The notes under the pieces are model-generated. The model was not told the origin of the DNA and searched no databases. It saw nothing but the letters and a program-made list of their open reading frames with translations. The position numbers and the translations under genes are program-made. A DNA stretch of 64,000 bases, taken from positions 62,001-126,000 of the forward strand of contig JBMNGX010000003.1 of NCBI GenBank assembly GCA_050950065.1. The letters are read 5' to 3'. Positions 25,407-34,166 of the stretch are shown piece by piece. Position 1 is the stretch's first letter. The number at the start of each line of letters is the position of its first letter. The DNA comes from JBAYOE01 sp050950065 (lineage in GTDB: Bacteria > Spirochaetota > Spirochaetia > Sphaerochaetales > Sphaerochaetaceae).

Positions 25407-26613
25407 CCCACTCTATCGTTGAAGGGGGTTTATCAGTTATGTCGTAGAGAACTCTGCTAACTTGATCTACTTCAGAGCAGATCCTTTTGGAAACTTTAGC
25501 TAAAAATTGATAATCAAAGGGATAAATAGTTGCTTCAGTTGCATCAATGCTGTTAATGGCTCTAATGGTGCACACCTCTTCAAAGACTCTTCTTCCCTCT
25601 TTCACACCAACACTTTTAACTGGAAGTAGAGTTGCTAAAGATTGCCAAATCTTATCGTACAAATCTGCTTTATAAAGTTCATCAATAAAGATTGCATCCA
25701 CTTTACGAAGCGTTTCAACTCTTTGGGGAGTAACTTCACCAATACATCTGACTGCTAAACCAGGACCTGGAAATGGGTGACGATAAACTAATTTATCACT
25801 TAAACCTAAAGCTTTACCAACTTCTCTAACCTCATCTTTAAATAACTCTTTTAAAGGTTCAACTAGTTTGAAGTTTAACTTTTCGGGAAGGCCTCCCACA
25901 TTGTGATGACTTTTTATTGAAACTTTCTCACCTGAATCTATTGCAACACTCTCCAAGATATCTGTATACAAAGTTCCTTGAGCTAAAAACTCAATCCCTT
26001 TAAGTTTTTTTGCCTCTCTTTCAAATACCTCAATAAAAAGATTTCCAATAATCTTTCTTTTAGCTTCAGGATTACTTACACCTTTTAAAGCATCAAAAAA
26101 ATCTTTTTTAGCATCAACAACTATCAGTTTAACTTTGAAGTTATCTTTAAAAGTTGTCTCAACAAATTCAGCTTCATTTTCTCTTAACAGCCCTGTATCA
26201 ACAAAGATTGCTGTAAGTTGATTACCTATTGCTTTGTGTAATAAAGCTGCTACCACAGAAGAGTCTACTCCCCCTGAAAGGGCACAAAGAACCTCTTTAT
26301 CACCAACATACTTTTGGATTACTTTAATCTCATTTTCAACAAAAGTTGTTGCATCCCAATTGGGTTGAACTTTACATTCGTTAAATAAAAAGTTACTAAA
26401 ATCAAAACTTTCTATTTCATCGTATGAAATATTTAGAACTGGATAACCTTGTTTCTCAATCTCTCCATCAATTACTACAACTCCAGCAACATCCAACTTT
26501 TTAATCCCCTGTTGATTTGTCACAAGGGCTTTAACTTTTTGTAATCTGATAAGGCGGGCAACTAACTGCCCTCCTCTTTTAGAAAAATCTACAATTGCAA
26601 TTGTGTTACTCAT
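25402..26613 (-). CDS. guaA: GMP synthase with vestigial glutaminase domain (ammonia-dependent ATP pyrophosphatase)
   Basis: Converts XMP to GMP. The ATP-pyrophosphatase and dimerisation domains (about residue 80 to 403) are complete: LCALSGGVDSSV (P-loop at 113-119), VDTGLLRENEAE, HHNVGGLPEKLNFKLVEPL, RHPFPGPGLAVR and the C-terminal DITDKPPSTIEWE. The N-terminal class I glutaminase domain, normally about 200 residues, is reduced to about 75. It keeps the first strand (IAIVDFSKRGGQLVARLIRL, like the usual LDFGSQYTQLIARRIRE) and a PVLNISYD stretch aligned with PVLGICYG, but the nucleophile Cys is Ser63. The region with the catalytic His and Glu is gone. About 100 residues are missing, and total length is 403 against about 510-525. 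It should use free ammonia unless a separate GATase exists. It is last in the ECF operon. Confidence 0.93.
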   Translation of the reverse strand: MSNTIAIVDFSKRGGQLVARLIRLQKVKALVTNQQGIKKLDVAGVVVIDGEIEKQGYPVLNISYDEIESFDFSNFLFNECKVQPNWDATTFVENEIKVIQKYVGDKEVLCALSGGVDSSVVAALLHKAIGNQLTAIFVDTGLLRENEAEFVETTFKDNFKVKLIVVDAKKDFFDALKGVSNPEAKRKIIGNLFIEVFEREAKKLKGIEFLAQGTLYTDILESVAIDSGEKVSIKSHHNVGGLPEKLNFKLVEPLKELFKDEVREVGKALGLSDKLVYRHPFPGPGLAVRCIGEVTPQRVETLRKVDAIFIDELYKADLYDKIWQSLATLLPVKSVGVKEGRRVFEEVCTIRAINSIDATEATIYPFDYQFLAKVSKRICSEVDQVSRVLYDITDKPPSTIEWE

Positions 26614-26622
26614 ATAACCTAC

Positions 26623-27168
26623 TTAAAATGCCAATGCTCTCACTGGTGGATAAGCTTTCAAAACTGCTTTGGAGACAATTATTCCAACAACTACTCCAAC
26701 TCCCGATTGCATCGCATTTAAAGCAACTTCACTAAGGGCAGCTTTAAATCCATACAAAACTCCTCCCGCTAAGTAATAACCTCCAGTCATCACTACCATT
26801 CCAACTACTCCAGCAATAACCATCCTTAAGATACTTGCATCGGCAGGAATTTTAGCGACCACTTTCTTTCGAGCTATTAAGGCAATAACTAAGCCTTGAA
26901 GACCATGAATGATAAATGAAAGGGGTGCCCACTGCGCATAACCACCCAATAAATCAGCTATACCTGTACCTAAGCCTCCGGCAATGAAACCAACCCAAGG
27001 GCCAAACATATAGGCAGAGAATACAATAGCTACATCGCATAGACTAATATACCCTTTAATTGGGGTGGGCACTCTCACAATGAGGGTAAAGACGACAACA
27101 ACTGCAGTTAGCATAGCAGTTAAAGCTATTCTGATAGCTGTTAACTGATTGGCTAATTTTTTAGACAT
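26623..27168 (-). CDS. ECF transporter substrate-binding (S) component
   Basis: 181 residues with about six membrane helices (LTAMLTAVVVVFTLIV, ISLCDVAIVFSAYMFGPWVG, GGLGTGIADLLGG, LSFIIHGLQGLVIALIA, MVIAGVVGMVVMTGGYYLAG, a last amphipathic helix). The GPWVGFIAGGLGTGIADLLGGY segment is typical of the HmpT/PF07155-like S components. Substrate cannot be read from sequence; hydroxymethylpyrimidine, riboflavin-like vitamins or purine-related compounds are all possible. It is encoded nine bases before guaA and 27 bases after ecfT (AGGAGG site), so the complete ECF module is one operon. Confidence 0.85.
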   Translation of the reverse strand: MSKKLANQLTAIRIALTAMLTAVVVVFTLIVRVPTPIKGYISLCDVAIVFSAYMFGPWVGFIAGGLGTGIADLLGGYAQWAPLSFIIHGLQGLVIALIARKKVVAKIPADASILRMVIAGVVGMVVMTGGYYLAGGVLYGFKAALSEVALNAMQSGVGVVVGIIVSKAVLKAYPPVRALAF

Positions 27169-27195
27169 AAGCTTACCTCCTTGCTTTTTCTATGT

Positions 27196-27963
27196 TTAAA
27201 AAATATTAAACGCAAAATAAGCTACACCAATTACAACAACAGCGATTAAAAAATGGAACCACAGCCCAACTGAGGGATCCAAATAGCGATAACTACCTCT
27301 TTTGTTATCTCTTCCAAAACCACGATGCTCTAAGCTCATCGCCATATAGGGAATAGATTTCAAAGCAACAACTAAAGCAGCTGTTACAGTGGGAACAACA
27401 TCAACAATACGCCGTTTACTAGATGTAGAATCACTAGCACTTCTAAGAAGGTGGGCATCTTGAATCATTTGAAACGAATCGGCAACAGATGGGATAAATC
27501 TAAATGCTAGTGTCACTATCAGTGTACCACTGTACGAAAGACCATACCACCTCAATGCCAGTTGGATATCAACCATTTTTGTTGTCCAAATGAAAAGAGT
27601 CGCCATGTAGGTAATTCCTAAAAAGCGGGCAACCAATAAGTTTAAATTAAAAAGAGCCTCTTTAGTGGCAACTGTAAAGTTACCAATTTTAATAACAACT
27701 GTACCATCTCTATAAGTTAATGGGACAAACAAAATCATGATGATTACTAAAAAGATAATAGTTTTAAGGGGCTGTAAAGATTGTTTAAAATTTGTTGAGT
27801 ATAAAGCTAATAAGAAAACAGCTAAATTAAGGAGCCATAGCGAAGCAGGATTTGATCCTAAAAATAGTAATAATGTTAAAGCTAAGAGGGTAAATAGTTT
27901 TGCTCGAGGGTCAAATTTGTATAAAAAGCCCCTACCGGCAATGTACAAACTAGTTGTCACCAT
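27196..27963 (-). CDS. ECF transporter transmembrane (T) component
   Basis: 255-residue EcfT: N-terminal DPRAKLFTLLALTLLLFLGS typical of the family, five or six membrane helices, and two coupling-helix motifs equivalent to the usual ARS/ARG pairs, LRSASDSTSS and LEHRGFGRDNKR. It transmits ATPase movement to the S component. Its start overlaps the end of the double ATPase gene by 14 bases. Confidence 0.88.
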   Translation of the reverse strand: MVTTSLYIAGRGFLYKFDPRAKLFTLLALTLLLFLGSNPASLWLLNLAVFLLALYSTNFKQSLQPLKTIIFLVIIMILFVPLTYRDGTVVIKIGNFTVATKEALFNLNLLVARFLGITYMATLFIWTTKMVDIQLALRWYGLSYSGTLIVTLAFRFIPSVADSFQMIQDAHLLRSASDSTSSKRRIVDVVPTVTAALVVALKSIPYMAMSLEHRGFGRDNKRGSYRYLDPSVGLWFHFLIAVVVIGVAYFAFNIF

Positions 27964-29365
27964 ACTCCCCCTTCTCTATAACCTCTTTGTTTTCAATCAC
28001 ATATTGGCGTGTTGCTAAAGATTTAGCGAACTCTTGGTCGTGGGTAATAATTACAATAGCAGCCCCTCTTAACCTCAATAAAGAGATAATCTCATAAGCA
28101 GCCGCGTAAGTAACTCCACTATCTAACTCATCTATAATGACAAAAGGGCGCTCTAAGATGTAATAGACAGCTGCTTGTAAGTGTTTGCGTGAGCCGTAGC
28201 TCATCATTGTTGGATTATCTTTTAAATCAAGGTGAAAAAGTGAGGCAACCTCGTTGGCCACTTTTTTTGCTTTTTGTTTATCGTGACGCATAGACCAACT
28301 TAACTCATCTTCAACAGTTGGTAAAAATATTCCAAAATCGGGATTTTGAAATAGATAAGCAACATTTCTGTTGAGCTCTTTACTAGTTGCTACTTTGCCA
28401 TCAATTGAGATAGAACCGTCAAGATAAGGATCTAAACCACACAATACTCTACTAAAAGTGCTCTTACCCGATCCATTAGGACCAACTAAGGCAACAACCT
28501 CTCCACTTTCAACATAGAAATCTTTAGCATTTAAAGTAAATGGGTTATCTGCTTTAACTGAAAATCTTTGATGTACAATTTTTAAATCTTTAACTCTTAA
28601 AGTTTTTGAGTGAAGTTTTTGTAGTTTAACATCTGTAGTAACAAAAGATCGTTCAGACTCTTGTTCATACAACTTTAGAATTTCATCTTTTTGGTCTACG
28701 ACGATATGTTTATCTTTTATTAAGCCAAATGAGTCAAAAACTCCCTTATATTCGCCAATATAACGAGAAGCAAATACAACAACTGTTTTATCACTCTCTT
28801 TAATTCTTTTTGCTAAAAGATTTTTGTATTTGTAATCTAAATCATCAAAAGGTTCATCCATAATCCACACATCAGCATCGATAGCTTCAGTTGTGGCTAA
28901 TAAAAGTCTTTTGCGTTCCCCACCACTAGTCTCTTGAGGATTTACCTCCCCCATCTCTTCTAAATTCCACCTCTTTAAAGAAGAGACAACTCTTTTTTCA
29001 ATCTCTTTTTGGTTGAAGCCTAAGGATTCTAAAGGAAAAGCAATCTCATCAACTAAGGATGTCATCAATAACTGCTCTTGAGGATTTTGGGTTACTAAGG
29101 TGAGTTTGTCTGTTAATTCCCACGCCTCAATTTTTAAGATATCTAGAGAGTTAACTTTTATGGAGCCAGAGATTTCACCTTCCACATGCCGCGGTATTAA
29201 AGCAGATATTATGCGAGCTAAAGTAGATTTACCACTATCTGGAACACCAAGGATTAAAAGTTTTTGTCCCTTAGCAACTTTTAGATTCAGATTTTCAAAT
29301 ATTGGTTTATAATTTCCCTCTTGGTAATCCTTGAAGGCAAAAGAGAGCTCGCTAATTTCAATCAT
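27950..29365 (-). CDS. ECF transporter double ATPase (fused EcfA-EcfA')
   Basis: 471 residues holding two ABC ATPase domains in tandem. Domain 1 (1-225): Walker A GVPDSGKST, signature TSGGERKR, Walker B VWIMDEPFDDLD. Domain 2 (about 255-471): Walker A VGPNGSGKSTF, Q-loop YLFQNPDFGIF, degenerate signature SYGSRKHLQ and Walker B FVIIDELDSG, with H-loop VIITHDQEF. The second signature departs from LSGGQ, so the two ATP sites are probably asymmetric, as in other fused EcfAA' proteins. It overlaps plsC upstream by four bases. Confidence 0.9.
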   Translation of the reverse strand: MIEISELSFAFKDYQEGNYKPIFENLNLKVAKGQKLLILGVPDSGKSTLARIISALIPRHVEGEISGSIKVNSLDILKIEAWELTDKLTLVTQNPQEQLLMTSLVDEIAFPLESLGFNQKEIEKRVVSSLKRWNLEEMGEVNPQETSGGERKRLLLATTEAIDADVWIMDEPFDDLDYKYKNLLAKRIKESDKTVVVFASRYIGEYKGVFDSFGLIKDKHIVVDQKDEILKLYEQESERSFVTTDVKLQKLHSKTLRVKDLKIVHQRFSVKADNPFTLNAKDFYVESGEVVALVGPNGSGKSTFSRVLCGLDPYLDGSISIDGKVATSKELNRNVAYLFQNPDFGIFLPTVEDELSWSMRHDKQKAKKVANEVASLFHLDLKDNPTMMSYGSRKHLQAAVYYILERPFVIIDELDSGVTYAAAYEIISLLRLRGAAIVIITHDQEFAKSLATRQYVIENKEVIEKGEYGDN

Positions 29366-30114
29366 TGTTTGCTATTTTCTCTGCTACTGCGAAACTTCTC
29401 TTCAATGGCACTGTAAACTTGATCTGCTACACCCTTTAGTTGCTCTTCATCCATAGTTGAAGTATCAATTGGCTCTGCCACTGTTAAATAAACCTTAGCC
29501 CTCTTAAGGCTTTTTCTTTGACTTAACGCTGTATGGTTTCCATCAATGGTAATTGGGACAATTGTCGCTTTAGCTTTAGTTGCCAATTTCAATGACCCAT
29601 TTTTAAACTTTCCAAGCTGCCCATCTTTACTTCGAGTTCCTTCAGGAAAAACAAACATTGGAATCCCATTTTTAATATTCTCTACCCCTTGTAAGATAGC
29701 TCCTAACGAGGCACGAGGACTTTTACGATCGATGTAGACACAATTCATTGCCCTGATCCAGTGTCTAAGAATTGGAATTTTGTTGAGCTCTTTTTTAGTA
29801 ATAAAACCACTCCAAATTCTTAAGCCTGCTAAGACAGAAGGGATATCCAACATACTTTGGTGGTTAGAGACAAAACAGATTTTATTGGTATCTGTGGGGA
29901 TATTTTCCATTCCACTAGGGATAAGTTCAATTCTTAAAGACCAAATTATTATGCGGGCAATATTGGTCCCATTAATGCGTAGCCACTTTTCAGCTCTCTT
30001 ATCTTGTTTAAAAAGTCTAAGGACTAAAGCAGGGATAAATGCAATAAACACAGAGAGGATAAAAGTTGGGATAATGATAAACATAGCTAATGTTACATAG
30101 ATATTTTTTACCAT
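29362..30114 (-). CDS. plsC: 1-acyl-sn-glycerol-3-phosphate acyltransferase (PlsC-like)
   Basis: Adds the second acyl chain to lysophosphatidic acid to make phosphatidic acid. Acyltransferase motif I is NHQSMLDIPS (NHx4D) and motif III is FPEGTRSKDGQ; GIPMFVFPEGTRS and VPITIDGNHTA are also conserved. One N-terminal membrane helix (LAMFIIIPTFILSVFIAFIP). 250 residues, typical length. GAGGTACTTAAA precedes the ATG. It sits 14 bases after an ABC exporter gene and overlaps the ECF ATPase start. Confidence 0.92.
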   Translation of the reverse strand: MVKNIYVTLAMFIIIPTFILSVFIAFIPALVLRLFKQDKRAEKWLRINGTNIARIIIWSLRIELIPSGMENIPTDTNKICFVSNHQSMLDIPSVLAGLRIWSGFITKKELNKIPILRHWIRAMNCVYIDRKSPRASLGAILQGVENIKNGIPMFVFPEGTRSKDGQLGKFKNGSLKLATKAKATIVPITIDGNHTALSQRKSLKRAKVYLTVAEPIDTSTMDEEQLKGVADQVYSAIEEKFRSSRENSKQ

Positions 30115-30128
30115 TTTAAGTACCTCGT

Positions 30129-31847
30129 TTACATAAGTTGTTGGTTTTTATAGAGGTGGCTGTAAGATTTATTTAAAGCCAATAGTTCAGTATGAGTTCC
30201 CACTTCAACTACTTTTCCCTCTTCCAACACAAAAATTATATCTGCATTGCGCACCGTTGCTAAGCGGTGGGCAATCACGATTGCTGTCCTATTTTCAGCT
30301 AAGCGGTTAAATGCTTCTTGGATTTGTCCTTCCGATTCGCTATCTAGTGAACTTGTAGCCTCATCAAAGATTAATATTGGGGGGTTTTTTAAAAAGACTC
30401 GGGCAATTGAGATACGCTGCTTTTGCCCTCCAGATAACCTAGTGCCCCTTTCGCCCACTTCAGTATCTAAACCATTGGGTAATGAGGCCATAAAAGATCC
30501 TAAGTTAGCCAACTCAAGGGCCCTTAGCATCTGTTCATCAGTTGCACTACTGTTTCCGTACTTCAAGTTCTCTCTAATAGAACCATCAAATAAGAAGATG
30601 TTTTGTTGAACAAAACCAATTTGAGACCTTAAAGATTTTTTAGTAACCAAGTTTATATCTACACCATCAATTAAAACTTCCCCCACATCGGGTTCATAAA
30701 AACGGGGAATAAGAGAGACTAAAGTAGATTTACCTGCTCCGCTTTCACCAACGATGGCAACAGTGGATCCCCCTTTGATAGTGAAATTGAGATCTTTTAA
30801 AACTACCTCATCACCATTGTCGTATGTGAAAGAGAGATCTTTAAAAGAGACTTCCCCTTTAGTAACTTCTAAATCAACAGCATCTGGATGATCTTCAATA
30901 TCACTTTCAATATCCATAACTTCAACAAATCTTTCAAAAGCTGCCATCCCTTGTTGAAGCTGTTCAGTGAATCTAATTAAACGATCAATTGGAGGGAGTA
31001 CTACCCCCACATAGAGGATAAAAGCAACTAGATCGTAAACAGGGACTAAATTGTAATAGATTAAAAGAGCTCCCCCTGCCACTGTTACAAAGTAGTACAA
31101 CTCTCTAAAGAACATCATTGTTGCTTCGTAGCGAGCCATCACTTTGTATTGGTTGCTTCGGGCATCTTTAAAGATTTTATTAACTGCTTTAAATTTTTTC
31201 TTCTCGTAAGATTCACTTGTAAAAGATTGAACTTCTCTAACCCCTTGGATTGAGTTTTCAACAAGGGCATTAACATCGGCTACAGTTGAACGCACCTCTC
31301 TAAAGCCAGCTTTCATCTTCTTACTATAATAGATTCCAAAAGCTAACATAAACGGAAGTGGTATTATAGATACCAGAGCTAACAGGTAGTTGTTGTAAAA
31401 CATAAAGGAGTAAGAACCAATAATTACAATTGCTGAGATTAAAAGATCTTCGGGGCTATGGTGAGCTGTTTCAGTAATCATAAATAAGTCGTTGGTTATA
31501 CGACTCATTAAGTGTCCTGTTTTTGTTTGATCATAGTAACCAAAAGAGAGACGCTGAAGATGGCCAAATAGATCTTGGCGCATATCGGTCTCCATATAGA
31601 CACCCAACTGGTGTCCCCACCTTACCCTTATGTAAGTTGAAAATGTTTGAAGGATGTAAATTACAAACATTAAGACAAACGTTGTAATCATCATTTGCCA
31701 ATGTTGTTCTGGAATGTAAACTCTTAAAAGTTGTCTAGTAAGTTGCGGAAAAATGATTGCTAACAAAGAGCCAACAGTTGCAGCTCCCATATCTAAGAAG
31801 AAAAGTTTTTTGTAAGGCTTGTAGTATGAGATAAATCGCTTAATCAT
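30129..31847 (-). CDS. ABC exporter half-transporter (MsbA/multidrug-like)
   Basis: 572 residues: a six-helix transmembrane domain (about 15-305) fused to an ATPase domain (about 330-572). Motifs: Walker A GESGAGKSTLVSL, Q-loop FVQQNIFLFDG, signature LSGGQKQRISIARV, Walker B ILIFDEATSSLD, H-loop AHRLATVRNAD. It works as a homodimer or with an unseen partner; no second half-transporter is adjacent, which favours a homodimer. Lipid flipping (MsbA-like) or drug export are both possible. Its start overlaps the helicase gene by eight bases. Confidence 0.9.
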   Translation of the reverse strand: MIKRFISYYKPYKKLFFLDMGAATVGSLLAIIFPQLTRQLLRVYIPEQHWQMMITTFVLMFVIYILQTFSTYIRVRWGHQLGVYMETDMRQDLFGHLQRLSFGYYDQTKTGHLMSRITNDLFMITETAHHSPEDLLISAIVIIGSYSFMFYNNYLLALVSIIPLPFMLAFGIYYSKKMKAGFREVRSTVADVNALVENSIQGVREVQSFTSESYEKKKFKAVNKIFKDARSNQYKVMARYEATMMFFRELYYFVTVAGGALLIYYNLVPVYDLVAFILYVGVVLPPIDRLIRFTEQLQQGMAAFERFVEVMDIESDIEDHPDAVDLEVTKGEVSFKDLSFTYDNGDEVVLKDLNFTIKGGSTVAIVGESGAGKSTLVSLIPRFYEPDVGEVLIDGVDINLVTKKSLRSQIGFVQQNIFLFDGSIRENLKYGNSSATDEQMLRALELANLGSFMASLPNGLDTEVGERGTRLSGGQKQRISIARVFLKNPPILIFDEATSSLDSESEGQIQEAFNRLAENRTAIVIAHRLATVRNADIIFVLEEGKVVEVGTHTELLALNKSYSHLYKNQQLM

Positions 31848-33306
31848 TTTTCCCCCTCTTTTTAAATAATGTTTTATAAAATGGGAGCTTTTTAGGCTTC
31901 TCCTTTACAACGGGTTCTCTCTTTTTACTCTCTTTCTTTTTAGGGCCATATAGTTGTTTATAATAATCGAGTCTTTGATCAAAGTCCAAGCTCTTAAGAT
32001 GATCGTAATTAACTGATGGACCACTTTTTTTAACAGCTGGGGTAAATCGAGGGGCACTAAAGGAAGATTTGGTATACTTTTTCTCCCTTTTTCCACTTGG
32101 AGGACGCTTAGAGGCGTACTCTTTTTGACTCACCAAATCTCTAAAGCGCATAGAAGCACTTTTATCGTTTACTAAAGGAAGCTCATTCTCATCGGGCCAC
32201 TGAACTGGTATTTTCATTTGAATATACTTTTCAATTGGTTCAAGGCCATACACATATTGTTCACAAGCTAAAGAGATTGCCTTACCACTTTTACCAGCTC
32301 GAGCTGTACGCCCAATGCGGTGCACATAAGATTCATAATCTTCAGGAATATCGTAGTTGATAACCAACTCCAAATCATCAATTTGAAGTCCTCTAGCTGC
32401 CACATCAGTGGCAACTAAAAAGGTTAAAGTTCCCCTTTTCATCCTGTTAATAATTGCCAATCTTTTGTTTTGGGCTAAATCTCCCATCAAGTATTGGCTT
32501 TTATAACCATTGACGTTGAGTCTTTTGCTAAGCTCTATTGCCATTGCTTTAGTGTTGCTAAAAACCAAAGCATTTTTAGGATTCTCTTTATTTAAGATTC
32601 TTAGTAGCAAAGAGAACTTTTCATCTTTAGAGACGTGGTACAAAGATTGTGTAATGTTTTTAACAGTAATCTCTTCTGGCTCAACTTCAACAATCAAAGG
32701 ATCGTTCATATAAGACCAAGCAAGATTTCTAACTCTGGAAGTTAAAGTTGCACTAAAGAGCATTGTTTGGTGGGCTCTTTTTTTATCCATGAAGGCGAAC
32801 ATCTTTTGGATATCGGGGAAAAAGCCCATATCAAAAAGACGATCTGCTTCATCAATGACAAAGATATCTATCTCTCTGAAGTCAATTTTCCCTGAGCCTT
32901 GGAAATCTAAGATTCTCCCAGGGGTTCCAATTATTAGATTAGGTTTACTAGCTAAGATTTTCTCTTGTTCGTTATAACCCACTCCCCCATAAAAACAGCC
33001 CACTTTATAGCCTTCAATTCCACTTGCTAATACTTCAGCATCGAGTGCAATTTGAACAGCCAGTTCTCTAGTGGGGGCGATGATTAATGCAGTTGGTTTT
33101 TGCCCTGTTGCCTCAACATAGCGGTGTAAGATTGCCAATATAAAAACAGCAGTTTTTCCAGAACCTGTTTTGGATTGGACCATTAAATCTTTACCCTCTA
33201 AAGAGCCTGGGAGGGCCTTCTTTTGTACCTCAGTACATGTTACAAATTTAGCTTTTCTAATCCCTTTTTGGATTTTTTCATCTAAAGGTAGTGTTTCAAA
33301 TTTCAT
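31840..33306 (-). CDS. DEAD-box RNA helicase
   Basis: 488 residues. Helicase motifs in order: Q motif (CTEVQKKALP), I SKTGSGKTA, Ia PTRELAVQIA, Ib GTPGRILDF, II VIDEADRLFD, III SATLTSR, IV ALVFSNTKAM, V ATDVAARGLQ, VI HRIGRTARAGK. The C-terminal 100 residues are lysine-rich (KKESKKREPVVKEKPKK) and probably bind RNA, as in CsdA/RhlE-type proteins. It likely acts in ribosome assembly or mRNA turnover. Confidence 0.95.
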   Translation of the reverse strand: MKFETLPLDEKIQKGIRKAKFVTCTEVQKKALPGSLEGKDLMVQSKTGSGKTAVFILAILHRYVEATGQKPTALIIAPTRELAVQIALDAEVLASGIEGYKVGCFYGGVGYNEQEKILASKPNLIIGTPGRILDFQGSGKIDFREIDIFVIDEADRLFDMGFFPDIQKMFAFMDKKRAHQTMLFSATLTSRVRNLAWSYMNDPLIVEVEPEEITVKNITQSLYHVSKDEKFSLLLRILNKENPKNALVFSNTKAMAIELSKRLNVNGYKSQYLMGDLAQNKRLAIINRMKRGTLTFLVATDVAARGLQIDDLELVINYDIPEDYESYVHRIGRTARAGKSGKAISLACEQYVYGLEPIEKYIQMKIPVQWPDENELPLVNDKSASMRFRDLVSQKEYASKRPPSGKREKKYTKSSFSAPRFTPAVKKSGPSVNYDHLKSLDFDQRLDYYKQLYGPKKKESKKREPVVKEKPKKLPFYKTLFKKRGKND

Positions 33307-33336
33307 ATGAGATTAACTATACTCTCTTTAGCTCTC

Positions 33337-34161
33337 TTAGTGTAGCTCCTGTAGTTCAAGTTGTTTCACTAACAAAGCAATATCTTTTACAAATTCTATC
33401 TCTTTATTGCACCGTTTTTCATCCACTTTACCAATGGGCATAGCGCCCATAGATGTTGATGAGATAAAAAGACCATCGTAGTAATTGCCCTTTATCTTCT
33501 CTAATGAAGGTGCTTCTAATTTAAGGGTATAACCCAATTGTTCAATTGATTTAATAACTTTATCTCTAGTAACTCCAGCTAACACTTTCTTTTCATCTGA
33601 AGTGAAAACTTCTTTATCTTTAAAAGCAAAAAGGTTACTTCGAGTCCCCTCTAAAACTAAGTTCTCTTTATTTACCAACAAAGCTTCAAAGGCTCCTTTG
33701 GATGAGGCCTCTTTTAGACCCATGTAGTTTACTAAAAGGTTGTTTGTTTTATAACGGGGTAAAAAGCGCTCAGCGTAGTAGGTAATTACATTAATTCCAC
33801 TTTCGTAAAATGAGTGAGGATATTTTAATCTATTAGCAGCAGTAATAAAATAAGAACTCTCAACTCCCCCAACTAAAGTTATTGTAATTGTTGCCTCTTC
33901 AATAGAATCCACTTTTAACAAGGTGTAAAAAGAGCTCTCTATTTGATCGATGGTAAAAGGGTGTCTAATATCAATTCCGCTAGCGGAGAAAAAAAGGCGC
34001 TCTAAGTGCTCTTTTAAAAAGATCCCTTTTCCCCCTAATACTTTAATTGACTCATAAACTGAGTAACTATAAAAATAAGATTTATTAGTTATGTTTATTG
34101 TAGCTTCACTTGATGAAACAACAGTGTTGTTAACAATTGCATGTTTACCTAAAAAACTCAT
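33337..34161 (-). CDS. Class IV aminotransferase (branched-chain / D-amino-acid type)
   Basis: PLP enzyme of fold type IV. The ATG at 34161 gives 274 residues; a TTG nine bases upstream is also in frame. The lysine that should hold PLP is K138 in RFLPRYKTNNLLVNYMGLKE, aligned with the IKSLNLL motif of D-amino-acid transaminases. The cofactor phosphate region is VLEGTRSNLFAF and the C-terminal part has ISSTSMGAMPIGKVD. Members include branched-chain aminotransferase, D-Ala transaminase and ADC lyase; sequence alone does not settle the substrate. Neither start has a good ribosome site, so it may be coupled to ftsK, whose stop overlaps it on the same strand. Confidence 0.85.
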   Translation of the reverse strand: MSFLGKHAIVNNTVVSSSEATINITNKSYFYSYSVYESIKVLGGKGIFLKEHLERLFFSASGIDIRHPFTIDQIESSFYTLLKVDSIEEATITITLVGGVESSYFITAANRLKYPHSFYESGINVITYYAERFLPRYKTNNLLVNYMGLKEASSKGAFEALLVNKENLVLEGTRSNLFAFKDKEVFTSDEKKVLAGVTRDKVIKSIEQLGYTLKLEAPSLEKIKGNYYDGLFISSTSMGAMPIGKVDEKRCNKEIEFVKDIALLVKQLELQELH

Positions 34162-34166
34162 TTTGC

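Noticed and set aside
27169..27195. Riboswitch before the ECF S component
   Set aside because: The gap is 27 bases and contains only an AGGAGG ribosome site.
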